Source: Microcoleus sp. AS-A8
Lineage (GTDB): Bacteria; Cyanobacteriota; Cyanobacteriia; Cyanobacteriales; Coleofasciculaceae
Direction: 5' to 3'
Assembly: GCA_039962225.1 (NCBI GenBank)
Contig: JAMPKV010000040.1
Coordinates: 1 to 45,601, forward strand
Length of the DNA: 45,601 nucleotides
A program made the translations under genes and the position numbers. Shown here in pieces: positions 33,674-42,197 of the stretch. Below the pieces are notes generated by a model. The model ran no database searches. It saw only the letters and a program-made list of their open reading frames with translations, and was not told the DNA's origin. Positions within the stretch are counted from its first letter, which is position 1; every line of letters starts with the position of its first letter.

Positions 33674-33904
33674 ATGACCAATATTGCGTTTAATCGAATG
33701 CGACTCAAATCCCATGCCCAGATCAAACGCTGGATTGAGTTCCATCAACAACGATTGAGACAAGTATCAAATAGTATAGATAAAAAGGGGACTTGTAGAT
33801 ATAACGCTCACTCAGCCTACTTACTGTGTGCCGTGAATCCCACAGGCTCATGTGAGCTGTGTCAGCATTATGAACCTCAGGACAAACGTATACACTGTGG
33901 ATAA
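33674..33904 (+). CDS. DUF6464-like small cysteine protein
   Basis: 76 residues. The N-terminal half is basic and helical (MRLKSHAQIKRWIEFHQQRLRQ). The C-terminal half has the pattern CRYNAHSAYLLCAVNPTGSC, then CQHYE, and a final Cys, spaced as in cyanobacterial DUF6464 proteins where the cysteines probably bind metal. No function is known. It is the only gene on the plus strand between two minus-strand genes. GATGATATTT with a 5-bp stem (GTGAT/ATCAC) follows its stop and is succeeded by T-rich sequence, a weak terminator candidate. Confidence 0.68.
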   Translation: MTNIAFNRMRLKSHAQIKRWIEFHQQRLRQVSNSIDKKGTCRYNAHSAYLLCAVNPTGSCELCQHYEPQDKRIHCG

Positions 33905-33968
33905 GTGATGATATTTATCACATCTTTTTAGAGATTCGTGTAAAGTCCAAAATAGTCAGCATACAACG

Positions 33969-34021
33969 CTCAAGAGCCTAACACATCCAAAACAATCTCT
34001 TGGACGTATTAGGCTCTTGAG
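33969..34021. terminator. Long perfect stem-loop beside tRNA-Pro
   Basis: CTCAAGAGCCTAA (33969-33981) is perfectly complementary to TTAGGCTCTTGAG (34009-34021), a 13-bp stem. Inside it TCCAA (33986-33990) pairs with TTGGA (34000-34004). On the plus strand TTTT follows at once. It lies 36 bases beyond the 3' end of the tRNA gene, between convergent DUF6464 and tRNA genes, so it may terminate both. The arms are long for a simple terminator. Confidence 0.6.
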
Positions 34022-34057
34022 TTTTACCAGTAAGGGTTCTGGCTATTTTTCAATCAA

Positions 34058-34131
34058 TCGGAGCGGCGGGATTTGAACCCACGACCCCTACTACCCCAAA
34101 GTAGTGCGCTACCAAGCTGCGCTACGCCCCG
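34058..34131 (-). tRNA. tRNA-Pro (anticodon GGG)
   Basis: A 74-base cloverleaf is readable on the minus strand. The acceptor stem CGGGGCG pairs with CGCTCCG through one wobble pair. The D arm is GCGC-AGCTTGGTA-GCGC. The anticodon arm is CTACT-TTGGGGT-AGTAG, giving anticodon GGG. The T arm contains GTTCAAATC. The discriminator is A and CCA is not encoded. It reads CCC and, by wobble, CCU. Confidence 0.95.
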
Positions 34132-34178
34132 TAAAACCTAGACTAATGTAACACAATATTTGTAATTAAAACAACAAT

Positions 34179-34544
34179 CTAAAATACTTTCAGAGATTGA
34201 GCGGCTGCAACCAAACCTGGAACGGCTTCAGTAAGCCAGCTTCCCTCACAGCGGCGTCCTGTGTTTAAGATGAATCGCAGGGTATAAGCATGGGGATAGC
34301 CTTCTACCTCCATCCACAACAAGTCGCTGTCAGCTTCACAGATGATTTTTTCCTCATCCATCAACTCATCTGCCATATGGCTCATTGTCTGGGCTAACTG
34401 CCCCAATAAGCGACAAAAATCATCTAACTCTGCCTCGGTTAGCTCGATCGCCCAATCCTCTCCACCGACTAAACCTTGATAATCCGTGGTTTGAGGATTC
34501 CAACCCAAACGCCAACCCGATCCAGTTTTAACAACCCGTTCCAT
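34179..34544 (-). CDS. DUF1818 family protein
   Basis: 121 residues. The start ERVVKTGSGWRLGWNP, the block GEDWAIELTEAELDDFCRLL, and the ending LNTGRRCEGSWLTEAVPGLV match DUF1818, a small soluble protein family found mainly in cyanobacteria. No function is known. The preceding hypothetical gene ends at 34548, three bases from this start, so they are probably one operon, possibly along with rpoZ further upstream. Confidence 0.85.
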   Translation of the reverse strand: MERVVKTGSGWRLGWNPQTTDYQGLVGGEDWAIELTEAELDDFCRLLGQLAQTMSHMADELMDEEKIICEADSDLLWMEVEGYPHAYTLRFILNTGRRCEGSWLTEAVPGLVAAAQSLKVF

Positions 34545-34547
34545 GGT

Positions 34548-35186
34548 TTAAGGCATCAGCAACTGAGCATCTCCCGGTTTGGGGAGAGAGGGGGTTGTAC
34601 TGGGACTGGAGGAAGTAGGCGGTGGTGGCGCTGGCGTCGGTGTCTCACGGGGGGACGGTGCAGGTTGTTGAGTACTATTGGGATTGAAGAGACTGACTAA
34701 GACATTCACTAAAGCGTCGCGCTCTGCACGAGTCAGCTTTTCCATTGCCTTGCGATCGCTTTCCATCGGATTTTCCCGTAAGGTATCAGCGCTGGGATAC
34801 TGAGATTCCACCAAGTAATTGTTAGCACCGAGATAGTCAGCGAGTGTCAACTTCCAATCCAAACGGTACGTGGGAGGACGGCGTTTCACAAAAATGTGAT
34901 ACCGCATGAAGCGACCAATCAAGGTGTTATTCTCATCTATTTTCCCAGTTTGTTTACTGACATACTGGTTCTCTAGAGGCAAATTGGGTAAGCGTTCATA
35001 AACTCGCTGCCACGCATCTTGGGGGACGGAAAGCTGGGCAGCAACAGGTTGTACTCCAATCCACTTGAAGACACTAGAATCTTTTACCTCTGCTTTCCCA
35101 ACCATTAAGCAGATGCCTGTGAATGTGGCGATTGTTAAACCGAGCGTCAGCCGGAAACGGATACCTTTTCGGATCGCTTGAAGCAT
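34548..35186 (-). CDS. Exported hypothetical protein with Pro-rich tail
   Basis: 212 residues; the family is not recognised but the pattern looks like a conserved cyanobacterial protein. A hydrophobic segment at 12-30 (LTLGLTIATFTGICLMVG) is a signal or anchor. The central domain at about 50-165 contains VPQDAWQRVYERLPNLPLEN, FMRYHIFVKRRPPTYRLDWK and DYLGANNYLVESQYP. The last 45 residues are Pro/Ser/Thr-rich with no fold expected. Probably periplasmic or lumenal. It is followed closely by DUF1818. Confidence 0.7.
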   Translation of the reverse strand: MLQAIRKGIRFRLTLGLTIATFTGICLMVGKAEVKDSSVFKWIGVQPVAAQLSVPQDAWQRVYERLPNLPLENQYVSKQTGKIDENNTLIGRFMRYHIFVKRRPPTYRLDWKLTLADYLGANNYLVESQYPSADTLRENPMESDRKAMEKLTRAERDALVNVLVSLFNPNSTQQPAPSPRETPTPAPPPPTSSSPSTTPSLPKPGDAQLLMP

Positions 35187-35303
35187 TTTGAACGCGAGAG
35201 CGATGATTGATAGGGGCAGGTTGAGCGGCTATCTTTATGTGAACCACAACCACATCAAAACAAAACCTGCCCTCGCCTGGATTGAGAAGTGTTTCTAGAG
35301 AGT

Positions 35304-35537
35304 CTAATCTCCAATGATTTCCGGTTGTGTCAATTCATCGGACATCTCGATAATCGCCCTGAGAACGGGCTTCATCATCGGATCATCAATATTCTCAAAG
35401 TCTTCATAGCGACGGCGCTTGGCACGATTTGCCACTTGCACGGTAATCCGATAGCGATTGGAAGCTGCACTGATCAGCTCCTCGGCGCGATGCATAATTT
35501 GACTCGAATCAAACTGGTGGTAACGTTTGTGCAGCAT
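35304..35537 (-). CDS. rpoZ: RNA polymerase omega subunit
   Basis: 77 residues, the normal cyanobacterial size. [20 protein letters not shown] is the conserved omega helix, followed by [19 protein letters not shown] and the ending [15 protein letters not shown] typical of cyanobacterial omega. Omega helps assemble beta-prime into RNA polymerase. It precedes the hypothetical and DUF1818 genes on the same strand, after a gap of 117 bases. A terminator-like hairpin sits 39 bases upstream of its start codon. Confidence 0.96.
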   Translation of the reverse strand: MLHKRYHQFDSSQIMHRAEELISAASNRYRITVQVANRAKRRRYEDFENIDDPMMKPVLRAIIEMSDELTQPEIIGD

Positions 35538-35956
35538 CAGTCGTCGTTAGAAGGTGGGTCAGATTTAGAAAAATAGCCTTTAGCGTCAAGCCTTTGAGGT
35601 TGGTTAGCTAAAGGCACAATTCATTCTCCAGTGTAACAGCAGTGACAAGTGCGGCGTTTATTCCTGTGGGAGGACGCTTAGCTTCGGTAGCGGTTCTAGA
35701 TTGAGAGCGAACCTGCGGTTGTATCGGCAGAGGATTTCTGGAAACCTAAAAAGCTGAAGTTCTCGACAAAGATACAGCCAGAAGATAGAAGACTTGATGA
35801 AGATATCCCTCTTCTCCGGACATCAATACAACAAGGATGTGAATAATGAGTGAAAGGCGCTCAATGATTTCTAAGGTGCAACGAATAGCGTAAGATTATG
35901 TAAACTCTTGTAAACCTGTCGAGTTGTTAATATAAACTGGCTGACTACTACTGTTT
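35538..35956. other. Divergent intergenic region, possible small RNA upstream of rpoZ
   Basis: 419 bases between rpoZ (minus) and the GDSL gene (plus). No protein gene is visible. The part from about 35650 to 35760 is more GC-rich than the flanks and lies just upstream, on the minus strand, of the terminator-like hairpin at 35576-35615. That arrangement fits a short RNA or long rpoZ leader, but I do not recognise a known RNA. Confidence 0.35.
35576..35615 (-). terminator. Terminator-like hairpin upstream of rpoZ
   Basis: On the minus strand GCCTTTAGC (35615-35607) and GCTAAAGGC (35584-35576) form a perfect 9-bp stem followed by TATTTTTCT. That is a fair intrinsic terminator. It would end transcription 39 bases before the rpoZ ATG, so it either ends a separate upstream RNA or works as an attenuator. 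Confidence 0.6.
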
Positions 35957-36667
35957 ATGCAAACACTTGTTGCTGCTAGCTTCCCGTCAATCCGTCAAAC
36001 CCATCAAGCCCCTTTAAAAATCGTTGTCCTCGGTGACAGCCTCATCTATGGATTTGGTGACCCAGAAGGAGGCGGCTGGGTAGAGAGATTACGACGCCAG
36101 TGGATGTCGCCAGATAGTCCCGGTCATGTTCTCTACAATCTTGGTGTTCGAGGCGATGGAGTCAAGCAAGTGCAAGCACGGCTTGAACATGAGTTTCGCC
36201 ATCGCGGTGAACTGAAGAATCGCGTTCCAGATGCCATGATCCTTTCCATCGGCGTTAATGATTCCGCCCGTCTGGGACGACCGGATGGACGAAATTTTAC
36301 AGAATTTGAGAGTTTCCAGGCAGAACTCGCTCACCTGTTAGACCAAGCGAAACAATTGTGTCCCGTGCTATTCGTGGGTATGGTGCCTGTGGATGAAGCT
36401 AAGATGCCATTCCTCAATTGTTTCTACTTCAATCATGCTGACCAGTACCGCTACAAAGAGGCAACGCGCCTTGCCTGTCAAAAGCGTCAGATTCCCTACC
36501 TGGATATTTTCGATCTTTGGCGATCGCGCGGTCAGGATTGGTGTATTAAACACTTATGTTCAGATGGTCTTCATCCCAATGTTGCTGGTTATCAGGCATT
36601 ACTCCAGGATGTCCGTAACTGGGAAGCCTTCAATCATCTATCTGAGCCAATTTTAGCGACAGCCTAA
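35957..36667 (+). CDS. GDSL-type (SGNH) esterase/lipase family protein
   Basis: 236 residues. SGNH blocks are complete: VVLGDSLIYGFGD (catalytic Ser near residue 28), the glycine block around LGVRGDGV, SIGVNDSARLG (Asn of block III), and DGLHPNVAGYQ (Asp and His of block V). No signal peptide is evident, so a cytoplasmic esterase or thioesterase is likely; the substrate is unknown. The stop codon overlaps the end of the convergent pentapeptide gene by 15 bases. Confidence 0.9.
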   Translation: MQTLVAASFPSIRQTHQAPLKIVVLGDSLIYGFGDPEGGGWVERLRRQWMSPDSPGHVLYNLGVRGDGVKQVQARLEHEFRHRGELKNRVPDAMILSIGVNDSARLGRPDGRNFTEFESFQAELAHLLDQAKQLCPVLFVGMVPVDEAKMPFLNCFYFNHADQYRYKEATRLACQKRQIPYLDIFDLWRSRGQDWCIKHLCSDGLHPNVAGYQALLQDVRNWEAFNHLSEPILATA

Positions 36668-37183
36668 ACTATCCCGCGTTGCAACGCCCGTAATTGGGTT
36701 AACCCCACTCGCCTTCTCACACAGAAGAGACACTTGATAGCGATCAATAATCGCATCCGTAAAATCAGCGCCAGTGATGTCGGCATCGTAAAAACGACTG
36801 CGTGTCATCGTTGCTTCTTGCAAGATAGCGTTCTTCAAATTGGCATTGTCCAATGTCACTCGGTCGACCAATGCGCCCGTAAGATTTGCTCCTTCCAAAT
36901 CTGCACCCAACATCACTCCTTTAGTCAGGATAGCGTTGGTTAGGTCAGACCCTTGGAAGTTAGTCCCCCGCATCTCAGCGGCCACGAAAACCGCGCCTAC
37001 TAAATTCTTTTGAGAAAAGTCACGATTGGTTAAATTGGTACTACTGTAGTTAATGGTGCTTTCCTGGGCATAGGCGGGAGTGGCACATAGCATGATCCAC
37101 AGCCACGCCAAAGCGATCGCTAAAATTACTCTTACTAAAGTTTGTAGAAAGGGTTTAATCTCTTTTAAATTCAAAATTTCCAT
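36653..37183 (-). CDS. Exported pentapeptide-repeat protein
   Basis: 176 residues from the ATG at 37183, which has AGGA at proper spacing; the longer frame from 37207 adds eight residues without a ribosome binding site. Residues 14-40 form a signal peptide (LVRVILAIALAWLWIMLCAT, then AYAQ). Pentapeptide repeats of A(D/N)LXX type run from about 50 to 150 (SSTNLTNRDFSQKNLVGAVF, TNFQGSDLTNAILTKG, ANLKNAILQEATM). This forms a right-handed quadrilateral beta helix. Such lumenal proteins are frequent in cyanobacteria; the function is unknown. The DNA at its 3' end overlaps the convergent GDSL gene by 15 bases. Confidence 0.85.
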   Translation of the reverse strand: MEILNLKEIKPFLQTLVRVILAIALAWLWIMLCATPAYAQESTINYSSTNLTNRDFSQKNLVGAVFVAAEMRGTNFQGSDLTNAILTKGVMLGADLEGANLTGALVDRVTLDNANLKNAILQEATMTRSRFYDADITGADFTDAIIDRYQVSLLCEKASGVNPITGVATRDSLGCR

Positions 37184-37224
37184 TGATGTCCTATATGGTC
37201 TATACATGGCAACACAGTTATTTG

Positions 37225-37251
37225 TCAGGACACGACCGGGTCGTGTCCTGA
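37225..37251. repeat. 27-bp near-perfect palindrome
   Basis: TCAGGACACGACC and GGTCGTGTCCTGA flank a single central G. It lies between the LCP gene end (37297) and the pentapeptide start (37183), both on the minus strand, so it could end LCP transcription. It also resembles the compact palindromic repeats scattered through cyanobacterial genomes. No T-tract follows. Confidence 0.75.
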
Positions 37252-37296
37252 TCCTTGTGCTGAAGGTTGTGGATTGATGGAATTACGAAGAAAGTG

Positions 37297-38748
37297 TTAT
37301 TCAAAGTTAGTTTCCATCCAATCTTCGCCCACTCGAATCGTCAGGTCAGATTCTATATCACCTGTAGAAGATGCCTCTACCCTACCGAATCCTAAGATTT
37401 TTTTGAGAGTAGCCGCCGCTTCCAAATCGCCCTGCTGGACAATAATTTGAGTTTGGGGCTGACGATCAGGCCAGTCTTTGACAATATAAACATTACGAAA
37501 GTTTTTAGCAGCCAAATACCGAGCCACCTGCTGACCGAGTTGTGGTTTGTCCGTAGCATTTTGAATGGCAATTCGCACACTCCGGGATGAACTGTGCGGC
37601 TCTAAGGCTGTCCACGCTGGATTTTGCTGGAAATACTCGCGCATCACTCGATCTCGCCCTAATGGATCAACCAGCCAATAGCTGCCAATAAATTCCTTGG
37701 GAGCGCTGAAACGACCAGGCAGGAGTACCATTTTAACGCTATCTTGCTGGAGCTTCAGACCAAAGCCTGCGATCGCTAGCAGTTCTTCTAAGCTCAGGTT
37801 GGTATCCACATACTGCTGCATCACCTGCATCACTTGGGGCAAACGGGACAAGACGCTTGGCGTCACCAAACGCTGCCGCAATGCCTTCAGAAGTGCCTGC
37901 TGTCGTTGTACCCGACCAATATCACCATTTTTATCTTTGCGGAACCGAGCAAATTGTTCTGCTTGGTCTCCATTCAACGTTTGCCACCCTTGCTCTAAAT
38001 CAATCTTCAAATTTTGAGTGACATCTGTATATTGCATGGGATAGGGGACAAAGACTTCAATCCCTCCCACAAGGTCAACCAATTCTCGGAATGCCTCGGT
38101 CGTGACTCGTAAGTACCGATCAATCGGTACATCATTGAGGCTGCGGCTCACAACCCGTGCGGCTAAGGCAGCACCCCCCTCCACATTGGCATCATTAATT
38201 TTGGCCAGTCCAACCCCTGGAATGTTGACTTGAGTATCCCGTGGGATGGATAGCATCCGCACCGAATTATCGGCGGGGTCTAGGCGCAGGAGTAACATTG
38301 TATCACTGCGACCGCCAAAGACGGCCGCTGAGTTCTTTGGAGCCTCTGGCACTCGGTCTATCCCCATCACCAGGATGTTGACGGGTCTGGCGATTTTGTA
38401 CGGAAAGCCTCGACCCCACGAGTCCCCTTTAGCACCAAATCCTTGATTTAAAGGTGTGATAAACGGTGACAAAGGTGTGAATAGCGCTAGCGCTGCCCCC
38501 AATGTGGCAGAAATTGTAGCGGTGAGAACAAAAGCGGAACCCCAGATCAACCACCGAATCAAGGGGCGACCCGATGGCTTGTGCTTTTTGGATTTAGGGA
38601 CAGGCGTCTTAGGGTCTGGAGACGATTGTGTGTCAGCCACATCCTCACGGCTATCGGTATCTACACTCATCTGAGAATTGGTAGGACTTTTGGACGATTC
38701 TAGCCCTATGCCCATTGAAGACGATTCAAAACTTTCCTTCACCCTCAC
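37297..38748 (-). CDS. LytR-CpsA-Psr (LCP) family protein with LytR C-terminal domain
   Basis: 483 residues. A polar cytoplasmic tail (1-65), then one membrane span (WLIWGSAFVLTATISATLGA). The LCP domain follows: VNILVMGIDRVP, GGRSDTMLLLRLDP, SIPRDTQVNIPG, GGIEVFVPYPMQYTD, and RFRKDKNGDIGRVQRQQ, which holds the arginines that bind the pyrophosphate lipid. A LytR_C domain lies at about 390-480 (RIAIQNATDKPQLGQQVARYL). LCP enzymes move sugar polymers from lipid carriers to peptidoglycan. Its substrate here could be the polymer from the locus at 4-18 kb, which is inference. The frame opens with GTG at 38748; ATG at 38715 is an alternative. Confidence 0.93.
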   Translation of the reverse strand: MRVKESFESSSMGIGLESSKSPTNSQMSVDTDSREDVADTQSSPDPKTPVPKSKKHKPSGRPLIRWLIWGSAFVLTATISATLGAALALFTPLSPFITPLNQGFGAKGDSWGRGFPYKIARPVNILVMGIDRVPEAPKNSAAVFGGRSDTMLLLRLDPADNSVRMLSIPRDTQVNIPGVGLAKINDANVEGGAALAARVVSRSLNDVPIDRYLRVTTEAFRELVDLVGGIEVFVPYPMQYTDVTQNLKIDLEQGWQTLNGDQAEQFARFRKDKNGDIGRVQRQQALLKALRQRLVTPSVLSRLPQVMQVMQQYVDTNLSLEELLAIAGFGLKLQQDSVKMVLLPGRFSAPKEFIGSYWLVDPLGRDRVMREYFQQNPAWTALEPHSSSRSVRIAIQNATDKPQLGQQVARYLAAKNFRNVYIVKDWPDRQPQTQIIVQQGDLEAAATLKKILGFGRVEASSTGDIESDLTIRVGEDWMETNFE

Positions 38749-39027
38749 CTCAACTGTAGACTGCGCGTACAGTTTGACATACTTGCAGAAATTACTTGCA
38801 GGATTATAGCGTTAGCAGCACGATTCCCGATCTAGGGAGTGTCTTGGGAATCAACTACCAAATGGGGGAGTAGAAAAAGCTCCAGGAGTAGAAACTTCCC
38901 TAACTGCCCTTGAGTGTCCCCACTGCCCCTACTGGGTTGTGGAACTAGAGAAATCGACGACGAGGCAAGCTTGTACAGGCGCGACAAGGCTAGGATATAG
39001 CAGAAAAATTAGTTAGCGTGGCAATCC

Positions 39028-40089
39028 ATGGATAAATCCTTGATACCTGTGATTCTGGCTGGTGGCAAAGGGGAGCGTTTTTGGCCTTTGAGCCGGAAGC
39101 ACCGACCGAAGCAGTTTTTAAGCTTAGATGGTAGCGGCAAGAGCCTTTTGCAGGCAACCGCTGACCGACTCAGTGAACTAGCCGGAAGCTCAGAGAAGTT
39201 GTGGGTCGTAACTTCAGCCCAACTGGCTCAAGGGGTTCGAGAACAGCTCCCTGACCTTTTAGAGCAGAATCTGTTAGCGGAGCCGGAAGGGCGTGATACC
39301 GCTCCAGCAGTGGCTTGGTCTACGCTGGAGATTGCACGAACCTATGGGGAAGATGCTGTGGTGGCATTTTTCCCGGCTGACCACTGGATTGAAGACCAGC
39401 AGGCGTTTCAGAAAACCATCAAGGCAGCGGCTGAACTGGCGTCAAAAGAGGCCGCAATTGTTACATTGGGCATCACGCCTAACCATCCTTCTACAGGTTA
39501 TGGGTACATCGAGCAAGGCGAACAGACGGGAACGTTTGGCGGATTGCCTGTGTATCAGGTGACGCGCTTCACGGAAAAGCCTGATCGCGAAACGGCTGAG
39601 CAGTTTCTGGCTACCGGTCGCTTTAGCTGGAATAGTGGGATGTTCATTTTCCGCGCTGGGGTGGTATTGAATGAACTCCGCACTTATGCACCCGAAATTA
39701 TTGGCCCACTGGAAGAAAAAGGTGTAGAGGCGTATCACCAGCTACCGAAAAAAAGTGTTGACTATGCCTTGATGGAAAAGACCCAATTGGCGTATGTTTT
39801 ACCGGCATCTTTTGGTTGGGATGATTTGGGGGATTGGAATGCGATCGAGCGCTTGCTTAAGGGGGATGCTGCAAATGTAGAATTGGCGCAGCATGTGGGG
39901 ATGGATACGAAGGGAGCCATTCTTTACGCCAGTGATAACGATGAAGTGATTGTGACGATTGGTTTAGAGGATGTGGTTGTGGTGCGTGATCGCAACGTCA
40001 CCTTAATCGTGAAAAAAGACCGGACACAGGAAATTAAGCAGGTCGTTAAAGCGCTTCAAGATGACCCGAAACTGCAAGAGTTGTTGTAA
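39028..40089 (+). CDS. manC: Mannose-1-phosphate guanylyltransferase
   Basis: 353 residues, the short single-function type. The nucleotidyltransferase loop VILAGGKGERFWPLSRKHRPK begins at residue 8. VAFFPADHWI follows, then YGYIEQG, FTEKPDRETAEQFL, and WNSGMFIFRAG, the GDP-mannose pyrophosphorylase set. It makes GDP-mannose from mannose 1-phosphate and GTP. GDP-mannose feeds surface polysaccharides and glycans, so it may supply the exopolysaccharide locus in this window, although 21 kb away. Gene name assigned by function; cyanobacterial genomes often carry several homologues. Confidence 0.93.
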   Translation: MDKSLIPVILAGGKGERFWPLSRKHRPKQFLSLDGSGKSLLQATADRLSELAGSSEKLWVVTSAQLAQGVREQLPDLLEQNLLAEPEGRDTAPAVAWSTLEIARTYGEDAVVAFFPADHWIEDQQAFQKTIKAAAELASKEAAIVTLGITPNHPSTGYGYIEQGEQTGTFGGLPVYQVTRFTEKPDRETAEQFLATGRFSWNSGMFIFRAGVVLNELRTYAPEIIGPLEEKGVEAYHQLPKKSVDYALMEKTQLAYVLPASFGWDDLGDWNAIERLLKGDAANVELAQHVGMDTKGAILYASDNDEVIVTIGLEDVVVVRDRNVTLIVKKDRTQEIKQVVKALQDDPKLQELL

Positions 40090-40233
40090 ACAGGTCAGCT
40101 AAACAAACACCAGAGCAATACGATCTCATACTCCAGGTACATTTGCACTCACCAGGGTTTAACGTTACAACATTCAATAAATAGAATAGTGCTAACCTGG
40201 CTGGCTGCATCTGATTACGTTGAATATCAGCCC

Positions 40234-40258
40234 TAGGGGCAGCTCTACCTTGCCCCTA
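40234..40258. repeat. TAGGGGCA hairpin
   Basis: TAGGGGCA (40234-40241) and TGCCCCTA (40251-40258) with a 9-base loop, in the gap between manC and the ABC1 kinase gene. Same core as the hairpins after lysS and near the window end. Confidence 0.65.
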
Positions 40259-40361
40259 CCCTCCAGGGATAGAACAAAATCGTATCCAATAGCCCAAAAG
40301 CAAAAGAGTATTTTGTTTTTGCTTCTACCTTTTCTTTCTTAACCTTGGTGACACCTAAACG

Positions 40362-42020
40362 ATGTTTTCCTTAACTCAAACCACTTCTCGGCAACGTGAA
40401 ATCATCGAGGTCGTCTTCGGCAACGGCTGGGATTACATGCGAGGACTGCTGACGGGTGGTAAGACTGGTAAGACGGACGAACCGAATCTGCCACCCCCCG
40501 CCGTTCTCTGTAAAGTTTTAGTAGAATTGGGACCGGTCTACGTCAAATTAGGACAATTGCTAAGTACTCGTCCTGATCTGTTGCCAGGGGAATATGTCGA
40601 AGCCTTAACCGACTTGCAAGCGAATGTGCCGCCGGTGGGGTGGAGTGAGGTAGAAATCCAGATTCGGCAACAATTGCGGCAGCCTTTGGAGGATGTTTTC
40701 TCCAGCATTAACCCCCAAGCGGTTGCGGCGGGTTCGATTGCCCAAACTCACCGAGCCACCTTAAAAACAGGTCAAGAGGTTGCCCTAAAGGTGCAGCGTC
40801 CTGGAATTGAGGTGATTGTCGCTCAGGATATTGCTCTGATTCGGAGTATAGCGGAGTTGGTGTCTCGCACGAACTTTGGGGAGGATTATGACATTGTTGG
40901 CTTAGCTGAGGAGTTTGCCACAGCCTTGCAAGCCGAGTTAGATTTCAGCCAAGAGGCTGGCTATACCGATCAGCTACGGCGCAACTTATCGACGAGTCGC
41001 TGGTTTGACCCAACACAGCTAGTGGTACCAGAGATTTATTGGGATTTCACGAGTAAAAAGCTGATGGTAATGGAATGGCTCGATGGTGTGCCAATTCTGT
41101 TAGCGAAGCTACCAGCAATGCGGGATGGAAAGGATGCAGACACGCAGCGCAAAGAAATCACCACGCTTTTGTTTCGCGCTTTCTTGCAGCAACTCTACAT
41201 CGACGGCTTTTTCCATGCCGATCCTCATCCAGGTAATTTATTTTATTTGAGTGATGGTCGCTTGGCGCTCTTAGACTGTGGGATGGTGGGGCGCTTAGAC
41301 CCGCGCACACAGCAGATTTTAACGGAAATGTTGTTGGCGATCGTGGACTTAGACGCCCAGCGGTGTGCCCAGCTAACCCTGGAACTGGCAGAGTCGGATC
41401 AGCCTGTCAGTTTATCGCGACTGGCGAATGACTACGATCGCATGTTGCGAAAGTATTACAATATCAGCCTGTCGCAAATCAATTTCAGCCAGGTATTTTA
41501 TGAGGTGCTGCAAGTCGCTCGTAACAACAAGATTCGCCTGCCCAGCAATATGGGTTTGTATGCAAAAACCCTAGCTAACTTGGAGGGAGTGGCTCGAAGT
41601 TTTGACCCTGAAATTAACCTATTAGACGAAATCAAGCCGCTGATGACCGATATGTTTCGGCGTCAGCTACTAGGAAATAATCCATTACAAACTGTTCTAA
41701 GAACTGCCCTGGATCTCAAGAGTTTATCTTTGCAATCTCCGCGTCAGTTGGAGTTACTCTTAGATCGGGTAACTTCAGAAACTTTAAAGTGGAATATCAC
41801 CATACGAGATCTTGACCCTTTACGTCGCAGTATGGATGATTCGGCAAATCGGCTGTCGTTTAGTGTGGTCGTCGGCTCATTGATTATCGGCGCAGCTATT
41901 ATCTCTAGTAATGCACAGACGAGTCAGTTGTCTTTGATTAGTAATGTACTATTTGCTACTGCTAGTTTTTTGGGTCTGTGGTTGGCGATTAGTATTCTTA
42001 GGTCGGGTCGTTTAAAGTAA
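40362..42020 (+). CDS. ABC1/UbiB atypical kinase family protein
   Basis: 552 residues. Family hallmarks are complete: the KxGQ segment YVKLGQLLSTRPDLLP, the Ala-rich loop AAGSIAQTHRATL in place of a Gly-rich loop, VALKVQRPGI (the ATP-site Lys), FFHADPHPGNLFYL (catalytic Asp loop) and ALLDCGMVGRLD (metal Asp; DCG instead of DFG). Two C-terminal membrane spans anchor it (LSFSVVVGSLIIGAAIISS; LISNVLFATASFLGLWLAI). Members support quinone or isoprenoid lipid synthesis, in cyanobacteria and chloroplasts including plastoquinone and tocopherol. The specific pathway here is unknown. Confidence 0.94.
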   Translation: MFSLTQTTSRQREIIEVVFGNGWDYMRGLLTGGKTGKTDEPNLPPPAVLCKVLVELGPVYVKLGQLLSTRPDLLPGEYVEALTDLQANVPPVGWSEVEIQIRQQLRQPLEDVFSSINPQAVAAGSIAQTHRATLKTGQEVALKVQRPGIEVIVAQDIALIRSIAELVSRTNFGEDYDIVGLAEEFATALQAELDFSQEAGYTDQLRRNLSTSRWFDPTQLVVPEIYWDFTSKKLMVMEWLDGVPILLAKLPAMRDGKDADTQRKEITTLLFRAFLQQLYIDGFFHADPHPGNLFYLSDGRLALLDCGMVGRLDPRTQQILTEMLLAIVDLDAQRCAQLTLELAESDQPVSLSRLANDYDRMLRKYYNISLSQINFSQVFYEVLQVARNNKIRLPSNMGLYAKTLANLEGVARSFDPEINLLDEIKPLMTDMFRRQLLGNNPLQTVLRTALDLKSLSLQSPRQLELLLDRVTSETLKWNITIRDLDPLRRSMDDSANRLSFSVVVGSLIIGAAIISSNAQTSQLSLISNVLFATASFLGLWLAISILRSGRLK

Positions 42021-42050
42021 ATTAATCGATTTACCCCATGTAAAAGGAGA

Positions 42051-42105
42051 ATAAAGTTGGAAACTGAATAATAAAGTTGGAAACTGAATAATAAAGTTGG
42101 AAACT
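42051..42105. repeat. Tandem 20-bp repeat, 2.75 copies
   Basis: ATAAAGTTGGAAACTGAATA occurs at 42051-42070 and 42071-42090, followed by a 15-base partial copy to 42105. All copies are identical over shared bases. It begins 30 bases after the ABC1 kinase stop. The exact identity suggests recent slippage or expansion. Confidence 0.93.
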
Positions 42106-42197
42106 AACTGGCACATACAGCCTAAATCAATTTGTACCGATCAGTGACCAGTTTTCCAAACAGATGATTACGCCTGTCTATGTCCATTGAGATTCTT

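Noticed and set aside
35641-35760. Candidate 6S RNA, tmRNA, SRP RNA or RNase P RNA upstream of rpoZ
   Set aside because: None of the conserved sequence marks of these RNAs can be found; only a possible unknown RNA remains.
42051-42105. 20-bp tandem repeat considered as CRISPR array
   Set aside because: Copies abut without spacers and no cas genes are present in the window.
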